DNA of 42,045 nucleotides from DASQUK01 sp046723645 (GTDB lineage Bacteria > Actinomycetota > Acidimicrobiia > Acidimicrobiales > VFJN01), in NCBI GenBank assembly GCA_046723645.1, contig JBKOUY010000110.1, positions 1-42,045 of the forward strand. Reading direction: 5' to 3'. The position numbers were made by a program, and so were the translations under genes. The notes under the pieces are model-generated. The model did not search any database and was not told the DNA's origin. It was given only the letters and a program-made list of their open reading frames with translations. This document shows positions 16,494 to 24,340 of this stretch, one piece after another (position 1 is the stretch's first letter; every line of letters begins with the position of its first letter).

Positions 16494-18172
16494 TCAGCGG
16501 CGGCACGGTCGTCGACGGGACCGGCGCGCCCATGCGGGCCGCCGACGTCGGCGTTCGCGACGGGCGGATCGCGGTCCTCGCGCCGGCAGGGAGCATCGAC
16601 GAGCCCAGCCGCTCGACGCTCGACGCCGGCGGTCGCTTCGTCGCCCCGGGATTCGTCGACCTCCACACCCACTACGACGCGCAGCTGTTTTGGGACCCGC
16701 TCGCCACTCCGTCGCCGTTCCACGGCGTCACGACCGTGATCGGGGGCAACTGTGGGTTCTCCCTGGCCCCACTGGCCCCGGACCATGCCGACTACCTGAT
16801 GCGGATGATGGCCCGGGTCGAGGGCATGCCGCTCGACGCCCTGTCCGCGGGGCTGGCGTGGGACTGGGGAGGCTTCGGCGAGTGGCTCGACCGCCTCGAC
16901 GGCACCACGGCGGTTAACGCCGGCTTCCTCTGCGGGCACTCGGCGCTGCGGCGGATCAGCGGCGCCGACCCCGACGAGATGCAGCGGCTGCTGCACGATG
17001 CCCTCGATGCCGGCGCGCTGGGGTTCTCGACCTCGCAGGCGCACACGCACAATGACGCCGACGGTGAGCCGGTGCCGTCCCGCTTCGCCGACGACGACGA
17101 GCTGCTGGCGCTGGCGGGCTGCGTCGCCGAGCACGAGGGCACGACCCTGGAGGCGATCGTGGCCGGGTGCATCAACGGGTTCACCGACGACGAGGTCGAG
17201 CTCCTCGCCGGCATGTCCCGGGCCGCCCGGCGACCGCTGAACTGGAACGTCCTCGGGGTGTCGTCGCTCAACCCGACCGGCCACGAGCGGCAGCTGGCGG
17301 CGTCCGACGCCGCCGCCGCCCGCGGTGGGCGCGTCGTAGCGCTCACCCTGCCGCACCCGATGAGCATGCGGCTGTCGTTCCTCACCGGGTTCGTCCTCGA
17401 CGGGCTGCCCGGCTGGCGCGAGATCCTCCACCTCCCCGTGCCGGAGCGGCTCGCGGCACTCGGGGATCCCGCCGTCCGAGAGCGGCTCGCAGCCGGCGCC
17501 GCCTCACGCGAGGCCGGCCTGCTCCGCGGCCTCGCGAACTGGCCGGTGCTGAGCTTCGCCGAGTGCTTCACCCCCGCGACCAAGGGCCACGAGGGTCGCC
17601 GCGTGGGCGACGTGGCCGCCGAGCTGGGGCAGGAACCGTTCGACACCCTCCTCGACGTGGTGATCGCCGACGAGCTGCGCACCGGGCTGCGGCCGCCCGT
17701 GTTCGGCACCAGCGACGCCGACTGGGAGCTGCGGGCCCAGGTCTGGCGTGACCCCCGCACGGTCATCGGCGGGTCCGACGCCGGCGCCCACCTGGACATG
17801 ATGTGCGGCGCCATCTACTCCACCTCGCTGCTCGGCGAGGCGGTGCGGCAACGCGGCCTGATGTCCTGGGAGGAGGCCGTGTACCAGCTGACCGACGTGC
17901 CCGCCCGGCTGTACGGCCTGCGTGACCGGGGCCGCGTCGCGGAGGGATGGCACGCGGACCTGGTGGTCCTCGATCCCGAGTCCGTGGGCCACGGCCCCGA
18001 GCGGACGGCGACCGACCTTCCCGGCGGCGCCTGGCGCCTCGTCGCCGATGCGACCGGCATCGAGCACGTCTACGCCAACGGCGTTGCGATCGTGCGCGAC
18101 GGCCGGGCCACCGGCGCTACCCCGGGCACCCTGCTGCGCTCGGGGCGTGACACGGTCAGCGTGCTGCCGTAG
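16478..18172 (+). CDS. N-acyl-D-amino-acid deacylase family amidohydrolase
   Basis: This 564-residue protein is of the D-aminoacylase/dihydroorotase-like amidohydrolase 3 group. It starts with the small beta domain LDLVISGGTVVDGTG. The metal HxH is in FVDLHTHYDAQLFWDP, followed by TTVIGGNCGFSLAP and the late metal Asp in VIGGSDAGAHLDMM. The C-terminus returns to the beta domain (LVVLDPESVG, IEHVYANGVAIVRDG). The GTG at 16478 is chosen because AGAGGAG lies 5 nt upstream and the N-terminus fits. The product would hydrolyse an amide or N-acyl bond in the cytoplasm. Its overlap with the preceding amidohydrolase suggests sequential action on one compound. Confidence 0.87.
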   Translation: MLDLVISGGTVVDGTGAPMRAADVGVRDGRIAVLAPAGSIDEPSRSTLDAGGRFVAPGFVDLHTHYDAQLFWDPLATPSPFHGVTTVIGGNCGFSLAPLAPDHADYLMRMMARVEGMPLDALSAGLAWDWGGFGEWLDRLDGTTAVNAGFLCGHSALRRISGADPDEMQRLLHDALDAGALGFSTSQAHTHNDADGEPVPSRFADDDELLALAGCVAEHEGTTLEAIVAGCINGFTDDEVELLAGMSRAARRPLNWNVLGVSSLNPTGHERQLAASDAAAARGGRVVALTLPHPMSMRLSFLTGFVLDGLPGWREILHLPVPERLAALGDPAVRERLAAGAASREAGLLRGLANWPVLSFAECFTPATKGHEGRRVGDVAAELGQEPFDTLLDVVIADELRTGLRPPVFGTSDADWELRAQVWRDPRTVIGGSDAGAHLDMMCGAIYSTSLLGEAVRQRGLMSWEEAVYQLTDVPARLYGLRDRGRVAEGWHADLVVLDPESVGHGPERTATDLPGGAWRLVADATGIEHVYANGVAIVRDGRATGATPGTLLRSGRDTVSVLP

Positions 18173-18181
18173 ACCCACGGC
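18166..18181. terminator. Short hairpin between convergent genes
   Basis: GCCGT and ACGGC form a 5-bp stem around a 6-nt loop that overlaps the TAG stop. It fills the 20-bp gap between the convergent deacylase and RNase D genes. Confidence 0.35.
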
Positions 18182-18192
18182 GAGCCGACGCG

Positions 18193-19368
18193 CTAGCCGC
18201 GCGGGTCCTTGATGTCGTAGAGCACCAGCGAACCGTCACCGTTGAAGGCGAGCGCGGCATTTCCCTCCAGCAGCCGCCTGACCGGTTCGCCGGCGAGCTC
18301 GGCCCGCCAGCCCGTGAGCAGGCGCGACGACTCGTCACCCCGGACCAGTGCCTCGATGTCGGCCCGGGTGGCGACCAGCGAGGGGTCGAGCTCGGCGTCG
18401 CGTGCGAGCTGGCTCACCCATGCGGACGCCAACGTCACCGCCGGGCGGAACGTGCCGTCGACCCCCTCACGCGGCGGTACCTGCAGCTCGGTGTCCGGCA
18501 GGCTCACGCCGGCCTTGACCGCCGTCATCAGCTCGTCGCCGGCGCCGTCGCGCAGGTGGCGCCCGTCGATCCCCCGCACGCGCCCCAGCTCGCCCCGGGT
18601 CCGGGGTGGGCGCTCGGCGATGGCCACCAGGGCGAGGTCGGGCAGGACGTGCCGCACCGGCCGGTCGGTCTTGCGGGCCCGGCGCTCGCGCCAGGCCGCG
18701 ACGGACTGGCCGACGCCGCGTGCCCTGCCCTTCAGGCGGCGCGCCTCCTTGATCCGCCACCAGGCCTGGTTGGGGTCAGGCTGCTCGCCGTGGCGGCGCC
18801 GCAGCTGCTCGCACTCCTCGAGCGCCCACTCGAGCCGGCCCCGCTGCTCGAGCTCGGCCCGCAGCGACGCCCACAGCGGGCCGAGGTACGCGACGTCGGC
18901 CGCCGCGTAGGCCTGGGCGGCGTCCCCCAGCGGCCGGTGCAGCCAATCGGTCAGCCGATCGGCCTTGGGGAGGTGGACGCCCAAACGCCTCTGGAGCAGG
19001 ATCCCCAGCCCCGGGGAGCCCAAGCCGACGAACCCGGCGGCCACCTGCGTGTCGACCAGGCGCCGCGGGCCCGCCCCGCAGGCCCGCTCCAGGATCTCCA
19101 GGTCCTGGCTGGCGGCGTGCATGAGGCACACGCCGGGTCCCTCGAGCAGCGCACGCATGCTGGCCACGTCCACCGCCAGCGGGTCGACCTCCACGATGAC
19201 GTCGCCGGCCGCGACCTGCAGCAGGGCGAGGTGTGCGTAGTAGGTCCGCTCGCGGTGGAACTCGGTGTCCAGGGCGTAGCCGGGCGCGGCGCACGCCGCC
19301 TCGACGAACGCGTCGAACTCGCGCTGGTCTGCGACCCAGCGGAAGCGTGTCGGATCGGGCGGAGCCGT
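18193..19368 (-). CDS. rnd: Ribonuclease D (5' end lacks a normal start codon)
   Basis: RNase D trims tRNA 3' ends. Exo I is DTEFHRERTYYAHLALLQ, Exo II is LMHAASQDLEIL, Exo III is YAAADVAYLGPLW, and an HRDC-type region follows (LALVAIAERPPRTRGELGRVRGI). The first ATG/GTG/TTG in this frame is the GTG at 19194, which would delete Exo I, so the real protein must start upstream. From there up through the rhodanese gene the frame is open but has no ATG, GTG or TTG. The 5' limit given (an ACG at 19368) is arbitrary. A rare start, a -1 frameshift from the rhodanese gene or a sequence error are all possible. Confidence 0.85.
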   Translation of the reverse strand, partial: TAPPDPTRFRWVADQREFDAFVEAACAAPGYALDTEFHRERTYYAHLALLQVAAGDVIVEVDPLAVDVASMRALLEGPGVCLMHAASQDLEILERACGAGPRRLVDTQVAAGFVGLGSPGLGILLQRRLGVHLPKADRLTDWLHRPLGDAAQAYAAADVAYLGPLWASLRAELEQRGRLEWALEECEQLRRRHGEQPDPNQAWWRIKEARRLKGRARGVGQSVAAWRERRARKTDRPVRHVLPDLALVAIAERPPRTRGELGRVRGIDGRHLRDGAGDELMTAVKAGVSLPDTELQVPPREGVDGTFRPAVTLASAWVSQLARDAELDPSLVATRADIEALVRGDESSRLLTGWRAELAGEPVRRLLEGNAALAFNGDGSLVLYDIKDPRG

Positions 19369-19377
19369 TACGGCTCC
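19361..19377. repeat. Hairpin with the rhodanese stop codon as its loop
   Basis: GGAGCCG and CGGCTCC form a perfect 7-bp stem. The 3-nt loop is exactly the TAA stop of the rhodanese gene (read on the minus strand). It lies where the RNase D reading frame must begin. Confidence 0.55.
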
Positions 19378-19688
19378 ATCCCCGTGGAGACGGGCTCGCC
19401 CGCCTCGATCCAGGCGGTCGTGCCGCCGGCGACGTTGATCGCGTCGATGCCCCGGGACCGATAGAACTCCGCCGCGCGCCGGCTGCGCTGGCCCACCGCG
19501 CAGATCACGTACACCGGGCCGTCGGTGGGCACGTCCTGCAGCCGGACGGGGACGGTGGCCAGCGGCACCAGCACGGCCCCCGGCACGTGGGCGGCGGTGT
19601 ACTCGTCGGGCTCGCGGACGTCGATCACGGGCGCACCATCGGCACGCGCCTTGGCCAGCGCAGCGACATCGATCTCCGGGACGTCCAT
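19368..19688 (-). CDS. Rhodanese-like sulfurtransferase
   Basis: This is a single-domain rhodanese of 106 residues. It starts MDVPEIDVAAL and has APVIDVREPDEYTAAHVPGAV, the typical CDC25-like strand-loop, and the active-site loop VICAVGQRSRRAA with the catalytic cysteine. The C-terminal GIDAINVAGGTTAWIEAG is also typical. It would carry sulfane sulfur as a persulfide in the cytoplasm. The ATG at 19688 is preferred; a GTG at 19721 in the same frame would add 11 residues. The gene lies in a minus-strand run after MobA, so a role in molybdenum cofactor or thiolation sulfur supply is conceivable but not shown. Confidence 0.9.
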   Translation of the reverse strand: MDVPEIDVAALAKARADGAPVIDVREPDEYTAAHVPGAVLVPLATVPVRLQDVPTDGPVYVICAVGQRSRRAAEFYRSRGIDAINVAGGTTAWIEAGEPVSTGMEP

Positions 19689-19766
19689 GGCGAGGCAGGC
19701 TACTCCGGGCCCGACCCCCACCCGTCGCCCCTCGATGGCGTCGGTCTGGCGACCGACTCGGTCACC

Positions 19767-20369
19767 TCAGCCACACTCACCATCGGCCTCGGTCGGCAGG
19801 TCGCCGGGCACGTCCGCGTCGGCCAGCGCGATCGGATCGATGCCGTCGACGCCGACGACCACCAGCCCGGCGGCGGCCACGGCGCCTCCGACCGCGCGAG
19901 CGCCCCCGTCCAGGGCCCGCGCCAGGGCGGGGGCGGCCGACGGCCGCCAGGCGGCGTGGTGCCATTGGGTACGCCCGTCGCTGACCGGCACGGCCACGTC
20001 CGCCGCCGGGTGGCGTGACAGGGCCGCCAGGGTCGCCCCCATGGCGGCGGGAGACGGCGCCACCAGGTCGCAGCCGACGACCATGACCATCTCCTCGCGG
20101 TCCGCCCGCGCCAGGGCGGTGACGATGCCGGCCGCCGGTCCGGCATCGGGACGGTCGTCGGGCACCGTCGCCAGCCCGACCGACGCCAGGGCATCGGGCT
20201 CGCGACCGACGCCGACGACGTCGCTGGCACCCGCGACCCACAGCGCGTCGGCGACCCGCTGCACCATCGGCGTTCCGCCGACGGGGATGAGCGCCTTGTC
20301 CTTTCCCATCCGGCGGCTCCGGCCCCCGCACAGGACCGCCCCGCTGAACCGCGGAACCACGGAGCCCAC
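19767..20369 (-). CDS. mobA: Molybdenum cofactor guanylyltransferase (MobA-like)
   Basis: This 200-residue nucleotidyltransferase has the GT-A signature GAVLCGGRSRRMGKDKALIPVGG at its N-terminus. MVMVVGCDLVAPSP with the metal Asp lies in the middle, and the C-terminus has VPVSDGRTQWHHAAW. MobA attaches GMP to molybdopterin. MobA-like cytidylyltransferases for other cofactors have a similar motif, so the exact nucleotide is inferred. The GTG at 20369 starts 5 bp after the stop of the upstream PLP-enzyme gene, suggesting coupling. The open frame extends further into that gene but only as shadow. Confidence 0.85.
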   Translation of the reverse strand: MGSVVPRFSGAVLCGGRSRRMGKDKALIPVGGTPMVQRVADALWVAGASDVVGVGREPDALASVGLATVPDDRPDAGPAAGIVTALARADREEMVMVVGCDLVAPSPAAMGATLAALSRHPAADVAVPVSDGRTQWHHAAWRPSAAPALARALDGGARAVGGAVAAAGLVVVGVDGIDPIALADADVPGDLPTEADGECG

Positions 20370-20373
20370 GGGG

Positions 20374-21642
20374 TCAACCCACGCCGCCGTAGCGCGCCTC
20401 GACGCCCCGGCTCTCGCCGTGGCCCGCGACCGCGGCCGCCAGGTCTGCGAGGAACTCGTCGGCCACGGCCAAGTGCGACGGCGAGAGGATCGCATGGAGC
20501 CCGCCCTGCTGGCGGTCGAGGTGCCAGCCCCGGTCGTCCATCACGTCCCCGACTGCGCCGATGTCGAGGACCGCGGCGCCGGTCGCGGGATCGGTGTCGG
20601 CGGCGATCTGCAGCACACCCGGGACCGGGTGACCGGTGACGTGGATCCCCCGGATGCCGTCGATGCCGTCGCGGAAGCGGCGGGCGACCGCCCGCACCTG
20701 GTCGGCCAGGCGCAGGTAGCCGTCGAGGCCGAGGTGGGAGACGGTGGCCCAGGCGGCAGCGATCGGGGCTGCGGGCCTCGTCCCGGCCGTGGTGGCCGAG
20801 CCGTACAGGCCTCCCGGCCAGCCGTCGAAGAGGAAGTACTGGCGTCGCAACTGGTCCTCGTCGCGGTGGATCAGCAACGAGGCGCCCTTGAAGCACCACC
20901 CGTACTTGTGCACGTCTGCGGACACCGACGTCACGCCCTCGACCCGGAAGTCCCAGGGCGGGATGGGCTCGCCCAGGCGCTCGAGGAACGGCAGGAGCCA
21001 GCCGCCCAGACAGGCGTCGACGTGGCACAGCGCGCCCCGCTCGGCCGCCAGCGCGGCCAGCTCGGGGATCGGGTCCACGACGCCGAACGGGTAGCACGGC
21101 GCGGACCCGACCACGAGCGCGGTGCTGGGGTCGACGGCCGCCAGCGTCACCGCCACGTCGGCCCGCCCGTCCGCGCCGACGGGTATCCGCACCTCCTCGA
21201 CGTCGAGGTAGTGGCACGCCTTGGCGAACGCCGGGTGGGCGGTGGAGGGCAGCACGATGCGGGGCTCGGTGATGCTGCGGGCGGCGCGTGCGTGGTCACG
21301 TGCCACCTGGACCGCCAGGAAGAGGCTCTCGGTGCCGCCGCTGGTGAGCTTGCCGCCGCGGGGATTGCCGTGCAGGAGGTCGGCGCCCATGGCCACGACC
21401 TCCCGCTCCATGCGCAACAGGCTGGGGAAGGCGAAGGGGTTGAGGTAGTTCTCGTGCAGGTACTCGCCGGCGACCGCCTCGTGCAGCCGCTCCAGCTCCG
21501 CGTCGGCGGCGTTGTAGACCAGGCTGAACGTCCGGCCCCGGCGCCAGTCCGCGTCGTCGCCCCGACCCCCACGCAGGTCGGCGATCAGGTCGTCGGCCGG
21601 ACGCCCGTGCGCCGGAAAAGCTGGATCGTGATCGGGCGCCAC
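20374..21642 (-). CDS. PLP-dependent decarboxylase/lyase, sphingosine-1-phosphate lyase-like
   Basis: This 422-residue fold-type I PLP enzyme is of the group II decarboxylase superfamily. Motifs are LTSGGTESLFLAVQVARDHA, the PLP-Asp strand HVDACLGGWLLPFLERLG, the Schiff-base Lys in SADVHKYGWCFKGAS, and FDGWPGGLYGSATTAGTRP. HVDACLGG together with the WPGGLYGS-type loop resembles sphingosine-1-phosphate lyases rather than glutamate decarboxylases. Such enzymes cleave phosphorylated long-chain bases. The GTG at 21642 begins 5 bp after the flavin reductase stop; a TTG at 21651 overlapping that stop is an alternative. The substrate is unproven. Confidence 0.82.
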   Translation of the reverse strand: MAPDHDPAFPAHGRPADDLIADLRGGRGDDADWRRGRTFSLVYNAADAELERLHEAVAGEYLHENYLNPFAFPSLLRMEREVVAMGADLLHGNPRGGKLTSGGTESLFLAVQVARDHARAARSITEPRIVLPSTAHPAFAKACHYLDVEEVRIPVGADGRADVAVTLAAVDPSTALVVGSAPCYPFGVVDPIPELAALAAERGALCHVDACLGGWLLPFLERLGEPIPPWDFRVEGVTSVSADVHKYGWCFKGASLLIHRDEDQLRRQYFLFDGWPGGLYGSATTAGTRPAAPIAAAWATVSHLGLDGYLRLADQVRAVARRFRDGIDGIRGIHVTGHPVPGVLQIAADTDPATGAAVLDIGAVGDVMDDRGWHLDRQQGGLHAILSPSHLAVADEFLADLAAAVAGHGESRGVEARYGGVG

Positions 21643-21647
21643 GCCGG

Positions 21648-22208
21648 TCAACCGCCGTAGCTCATGCGGGTGTCCTCCATCCGGAGCATCGGCGTGTCCT
21701 CGGCCTGCTGGAACCCGGCGCCAACGACCTCGCCAACGAAGAACGTGTGGTCGCCGCAGTCGACCGATTGGCGGACGGCGCAGTCCACCCACGCCGGCGC
21801 CTGGTCGAGGACGGGTGCCCCGGTGGGACCGTCGTGGAACGGGAAGCCGTTGAGCGTGCCGGCGGCGGCATCCTGCTCGACGGGCTTGGTGAAGCGGCGG
21901 ACGATCGCCCGGTCGTCGCGCGCCACCGTGTTGAGGGCGAAGCTCCCACCGTCGGCGATCAACCGGTGGGTGACCGCCGACTTCTCCACGCTGATCCCGA
22001 CCAGCTTGGGGTCGAAGCTCACCTGCGTCGCCCAGTTGAGGGTCATGAGGTTGCGCCGGTCCCCCGATCGGCTGCCGACGACGTAGAGGCCGTAGGGCAA
22101 CGACCACAGCACCCGGCGGCGCAGCTTGTCGTACTCCGTCTGTGCCTCGGGGGTGTCGACACCCTCGGGGAACGGTCCGATCGGTCCAGTGCCTCCCGGT
22201 GCGGCCAT
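21648..22208 (-). CDS. Flavin reductase-like FMN-binding protein
   Basis: This 186-residue protein is of the flavin reductase (split-barrel FMN-binding) family, which reduces or binds FMN and often serves an oxygenase. Visible family marks are LPYGLYVVGSRSGDRRNLMTLNW, then QVSFDPKLVGISVEKSAVTHRLI, FALNTVARDD and the late DHTFFVGEVVGAG. The ATG at 22208 lies 8 nt after a TAGGAT box on the minus strand, so this gene probably heads the downstream run to RNase D. The P450 gene lies just upstream in the same direction, but whether the reductase serves it is unknown. Confidence 0.88.
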   Translation of the reverse strand: MAAPGGTGPIGPFPEGVDTPEAQTEYDKLRRRVLWSLPYGLYVVGSRSGDRRNLMTLNWATQVSFDPKLVGISVEKSAVTHRLIADGGSFALNTVARDDRAIVRRFTKPVEQDAAAGTLNGFPFHDGPTGAPVLDQAPAWVDCAVRQSVDCGDHTFFVGEVVGAGFQQAEDTPMLRMEDTRMSYGG

Positions 22209-22216
22209 GGCGGCCG

Positions 22217-22222
22217 ATCCTA
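22217..22222 (-). promoter_or_regulatory. -10 box of the flavin reductase gene
   Basis: TAGGAT on the minus strand matches TAnnnT and ends 8 nt before the ATG. It is a likely leaderless promoter for the five-gene minus run. Confidence 0.45.
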
Positions 22223-22280
22223 CGCGACCGCTATCGCTGGCCTCTGTGGCGAACACGCGCCGATCAGGCGCGAGCGCTGA

Positions 22281-23498
22281 TCAGGCCTCCCATTCCACAA
22301 GCAGCTGCAGCGGCGACCGGAACGTCGTGTTGCGCGAAAACCGAACGTCCTGCGGCTCGACCAGGCGCGCGTGCGGCAGCCTGGCGGTGAGCTCCTGCAG
22401 GACCACCTCCGCTTCGAGTCGCGCTAAGGGTGCACCCAGACAGAAGTGGATCCCGTGTCCGAACGCCAGGTGCCGGCCGCCGCTGGTGCGGCAGACGTCC
22501 AGGCCGTCGCCATCGGGGAACGCCGCCTCGTCGTGGTTGGCGGACCCGAGCAGCAAGAGCACGTTGGCACCCGCCGGCAGCTGTGCGTCGCCGACGGTCG
22601 TCGCCTGGGTGACCTTGCGTTTGGCCGCCAGCACCGGCGTGCAGAAGCGCAGGAGCTCCTCGACGGCGTTCGGGATCAGACCCGGATCCCGGCACAGCAC
22701 CTCCCACTGCTGCCGGTTGCGAAGCAGCTGCAGGAAGCCAGTCGCCAGCAGCCCGGTCGTCGTCTCGTGCCCAGCGGTGAGCTGACCGAACACCAGCCCG
22801 GTCATCTCGTCCTTGGTGATCGACTTGTCGCCCCGCTGGTACTCCCGGACGAGGTCGCTCGGTAGATCGTCGCCGGGCTGCGCGAATCGCTCCTCGACCA
22901 GGGCTTCGCAGTACCTCCAGTAGGCGACGACATTCTTCGCGTGCGCCACCTGATCGGCTTCGGGGAGGTTGCCGAAGTTGAGCTGGACGCGGCTCTGCGC
23001 CCACGCCTTGACGTTGGGCACATCGGACTCGGGAATGCCCAACAGCAGAAATATCACGAGGGCCGGCAGGTCGTAGGCAAGGTCGGCCACCCAGTCGCCG
23101 TGACCCCGCGGGGCCATACGTTCGATCATGCGCACCGTGATCTCGCGGATCCGGGGCTCGAGCACCGCCACGCGGCGGGGGGTGAACGCCCGGTTGACGA
23201 ACGAGCGCAACCGGGTGTGGTCGGGTGGGTTGTGGCCGAGCAGCCCCGATCTGACGCTCAGCCCGCTGCCGAGGATCCGCTCGACGGCTGGCGGCCGGGG
23301 CCGGAAGGGACTCTGGGCGTTCTCGGACGAGAACGTGGCCGGATCGCGCAGGATGGCCAGGACGTCCTCGTAGCGGGGCACGACCCAGTAGTCGAGCTCG
23401 GGGCTGTAGAAGGCTGTCGCCTCGGATCGTGCCCGCCGATAGAACGCGAAGGGCTCGCGGACGTCAAACGGCTGGAACTCGTCAGCCAGCGCGCTCAT
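22281..23498 (-). CDS. Cytochrome P450
   Basis: This 405-residue soluble bacterial P450 is a heme-thiolate monooxygenase. The I-helix oxygen site is LTAGHETTTGLLATGF, the K-helix ExxR is in VEELLRFCTP, and the heme loop is FGHGIHFCLGAPLARLE with the thiolate cysteine. The N-terminal half has the usual FSSENAQSPF and DHTRLRSFVNRAFTPRRV segments. The substrate is unknown. The ATG at 23498 is chosen over an upstream one because it follows a TACTCT box by 9 nt. The divergent gene encodes an epoxide-hydrolase-type enzyme from an overlapping promoter, which suggests an oxidation-hydrolysis pair. Confidence 0.95.
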   Translation of the reverse strand: MSALADEFQPFDVREPFAFYRRARSEATAFYSPELDYWVVPRYEDVLAILRDPATFSSENAQSPFRPRPPAVERILGSGLSVRSGLLGHNPPDHTRLRSFVNRAFTPRRVAVLEPRIREITVRMIERMAPRGHGDWVADLAYDLPALVIFLLLGIPESDVPNVKAWAQSRVQLNFGNLPEADQVAHAKNVVAYWRYCEALVEERFAQPGDDLPSDLVREYQRGDKSITKDEMTGLVFGQLTAGHETTTGLLATGFLQLLRNRQQWEVLCRDPGLIPNAVEELLRFCTPVLAAKRKVTQATTVGDAQLPAGANVLLLLGSANHDEAAFPDGDGLDVCRTSGGRHLAFGHGIHFCLGAPLARLEAEVVLQELTARLPHARLVEPQDVRFSRNTTFRSPLQLLVEWEA

Positions 23499-23507
23499 CG
23501 TGCTGCG

Positions 23508-23513
23508 AGAGTA
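23508..23513 (-). promoter_or_regulatory. -10 box of the P450 gene
   Basis: TACTCT on the minus strand, 9 nt before the ATG. Only 16 bp separate it from the -10 box of the divergent gene, so the two promoters overlap. Confidence 0.45.
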
Positions 23514-23529
23514 CATCCAGACCTGCGCT

Positions 23530-23535
23530 TACACT
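23530..23535 (+). promoter_or_regulatory. -10 box of the epoxide-hydrolase-like gene
   Basis: TACACT matches TAnnnT and ends 6 nt before the GTG at 23542. Its -35 region would fall on the P450 -10 box. Confidence 0.5.
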
Positions 23536-23541
23536 GCCGGC

Positions 23542-24288
23542 GTGCCCATGGTGCTCGTGCACGGCGTGCCGGAGACCGACGCCATCTGGGACGAGTTCCG
23601 GGCGCACCTCGCAGGACGCGAGACCATCACCGTCTCGCCACCGGGGTTCGGCGCACCGGTGCCGGAAGGCTTCGGCGCGACCAGCGACGACTATGTCGGG
23701 TGGCTCACGGCGGAGCTCGGGCGGATCGACGGTCCCATCGACGTGCTCGGCCACGATTGGGGCGGTGGTCACGTCTTCCGCACGGTGGCCGCTCACCCCG
23801 AGCTCGTGCGTTCCTGGGCGATCGATCTCGCCGGCTGCTTCGACCCGCGCTACGTGTGGCACGACAATGCCCAGACCTGGCAGACGGCCGGCGCCGGCGA
23901 GGCTCTCGTCGCACAGCGGCTCGCTACGCCGCCCGCGGACCGCGCCAGTGGGTACGTGGCGCGCGGCATGTCCGAACGCGCGGCCGCGCGTTGCGTGGAG
24001 GCGTTCGACCAGGCGATGGGCCGCTGCATCCTGGCCCTGTATCGCTCGGCGGCCCAGCCGAAGATGGCCGAGTGGGGCGCGGACGTGGCCGGCCTCCGTT
24101 CGCGTCCGGGCCTCGTGATCATCCCCTCCGACGACTCGTACACGGGTGGCGAGGCGCTCGCCCGCCGGACCGCCGAACGGTCCGATGCCCAGGTGGCGGT
24201 CCTCACCGGCCTGGGCCATTGGTGGTTGTGCGAGGACCCTCGGCGGGCGGCTGCGGCGTACGGCTCGTTCATCGCCGCGGTGAGCTGA
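23542..24288 (+). CDS. Alpha/beta hydrolase, epoxide hydrolase/haloalkane dehalogenase type
   Basis: This 248-residue alpha/beta hydrolase uses an Asp nucleophile. The oxyanion motif is VLVHGVPETDAIWDEF, the nucleophile elbow is LGHDWGGGHVF (Asp, not Ser), and the catalytic His is in LGHWWLCEDP. Asp elbows are typical of epoxide hydrolases and haloalkane dehalogenases. The GTG at 23542 is chosen because it lies 6 nt after a TACACT box; the ATG at 23548 is an alternative. An ORF start at 23500 would overlap the -10 box and is less likely. The divergent P450 could produce an epoxide for it, which is inference. Confidence 0.87.
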   Translation: MPMVLVHGVPETDAIWDEFRAHLAGRETITVSPPGFGAPVPEGFGATSDDYVGWLTAELGRIDGPIDVLGHDWGGGHVFRTVAAHPELVRSWAIDLAGCFDPRYVWHDNAQTWQTAGAGEALVAQRLATPPADRASGYVARGMSERAAARCVEAFDQAMGRCILALYRSAAQPKMAEWGADVAGLRSRPGLVIIPSDDSYTGGEALARRTAERSDAQVAVLTGLGHWWLCEDPRRAAAAYGSFIAAVS

Positions 24289-24326
24289 CGGATCGGTCGG
24301 CGGGGTCCCTGGCCGGCGTCGCCGCC

Positions 24327-24332
24327 TATCCT
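24327..24332 (+). promoter_or_regulatory. -10 box of the PNPOx-like gene
   Basis: TATCCT matches TAnnnT and ends 8 nt before the ATG at 24341. Confidence 0.5.
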
Positions 24333-24340
24333 TGCGATCC

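Noticed and set aside
22262..22286. Two GATCAGGC copies 16 bp apart downstream of the P450 gene
   Set aside because: Only two short copies and no array; not a CRISPR or clear operator. Possibly chance.
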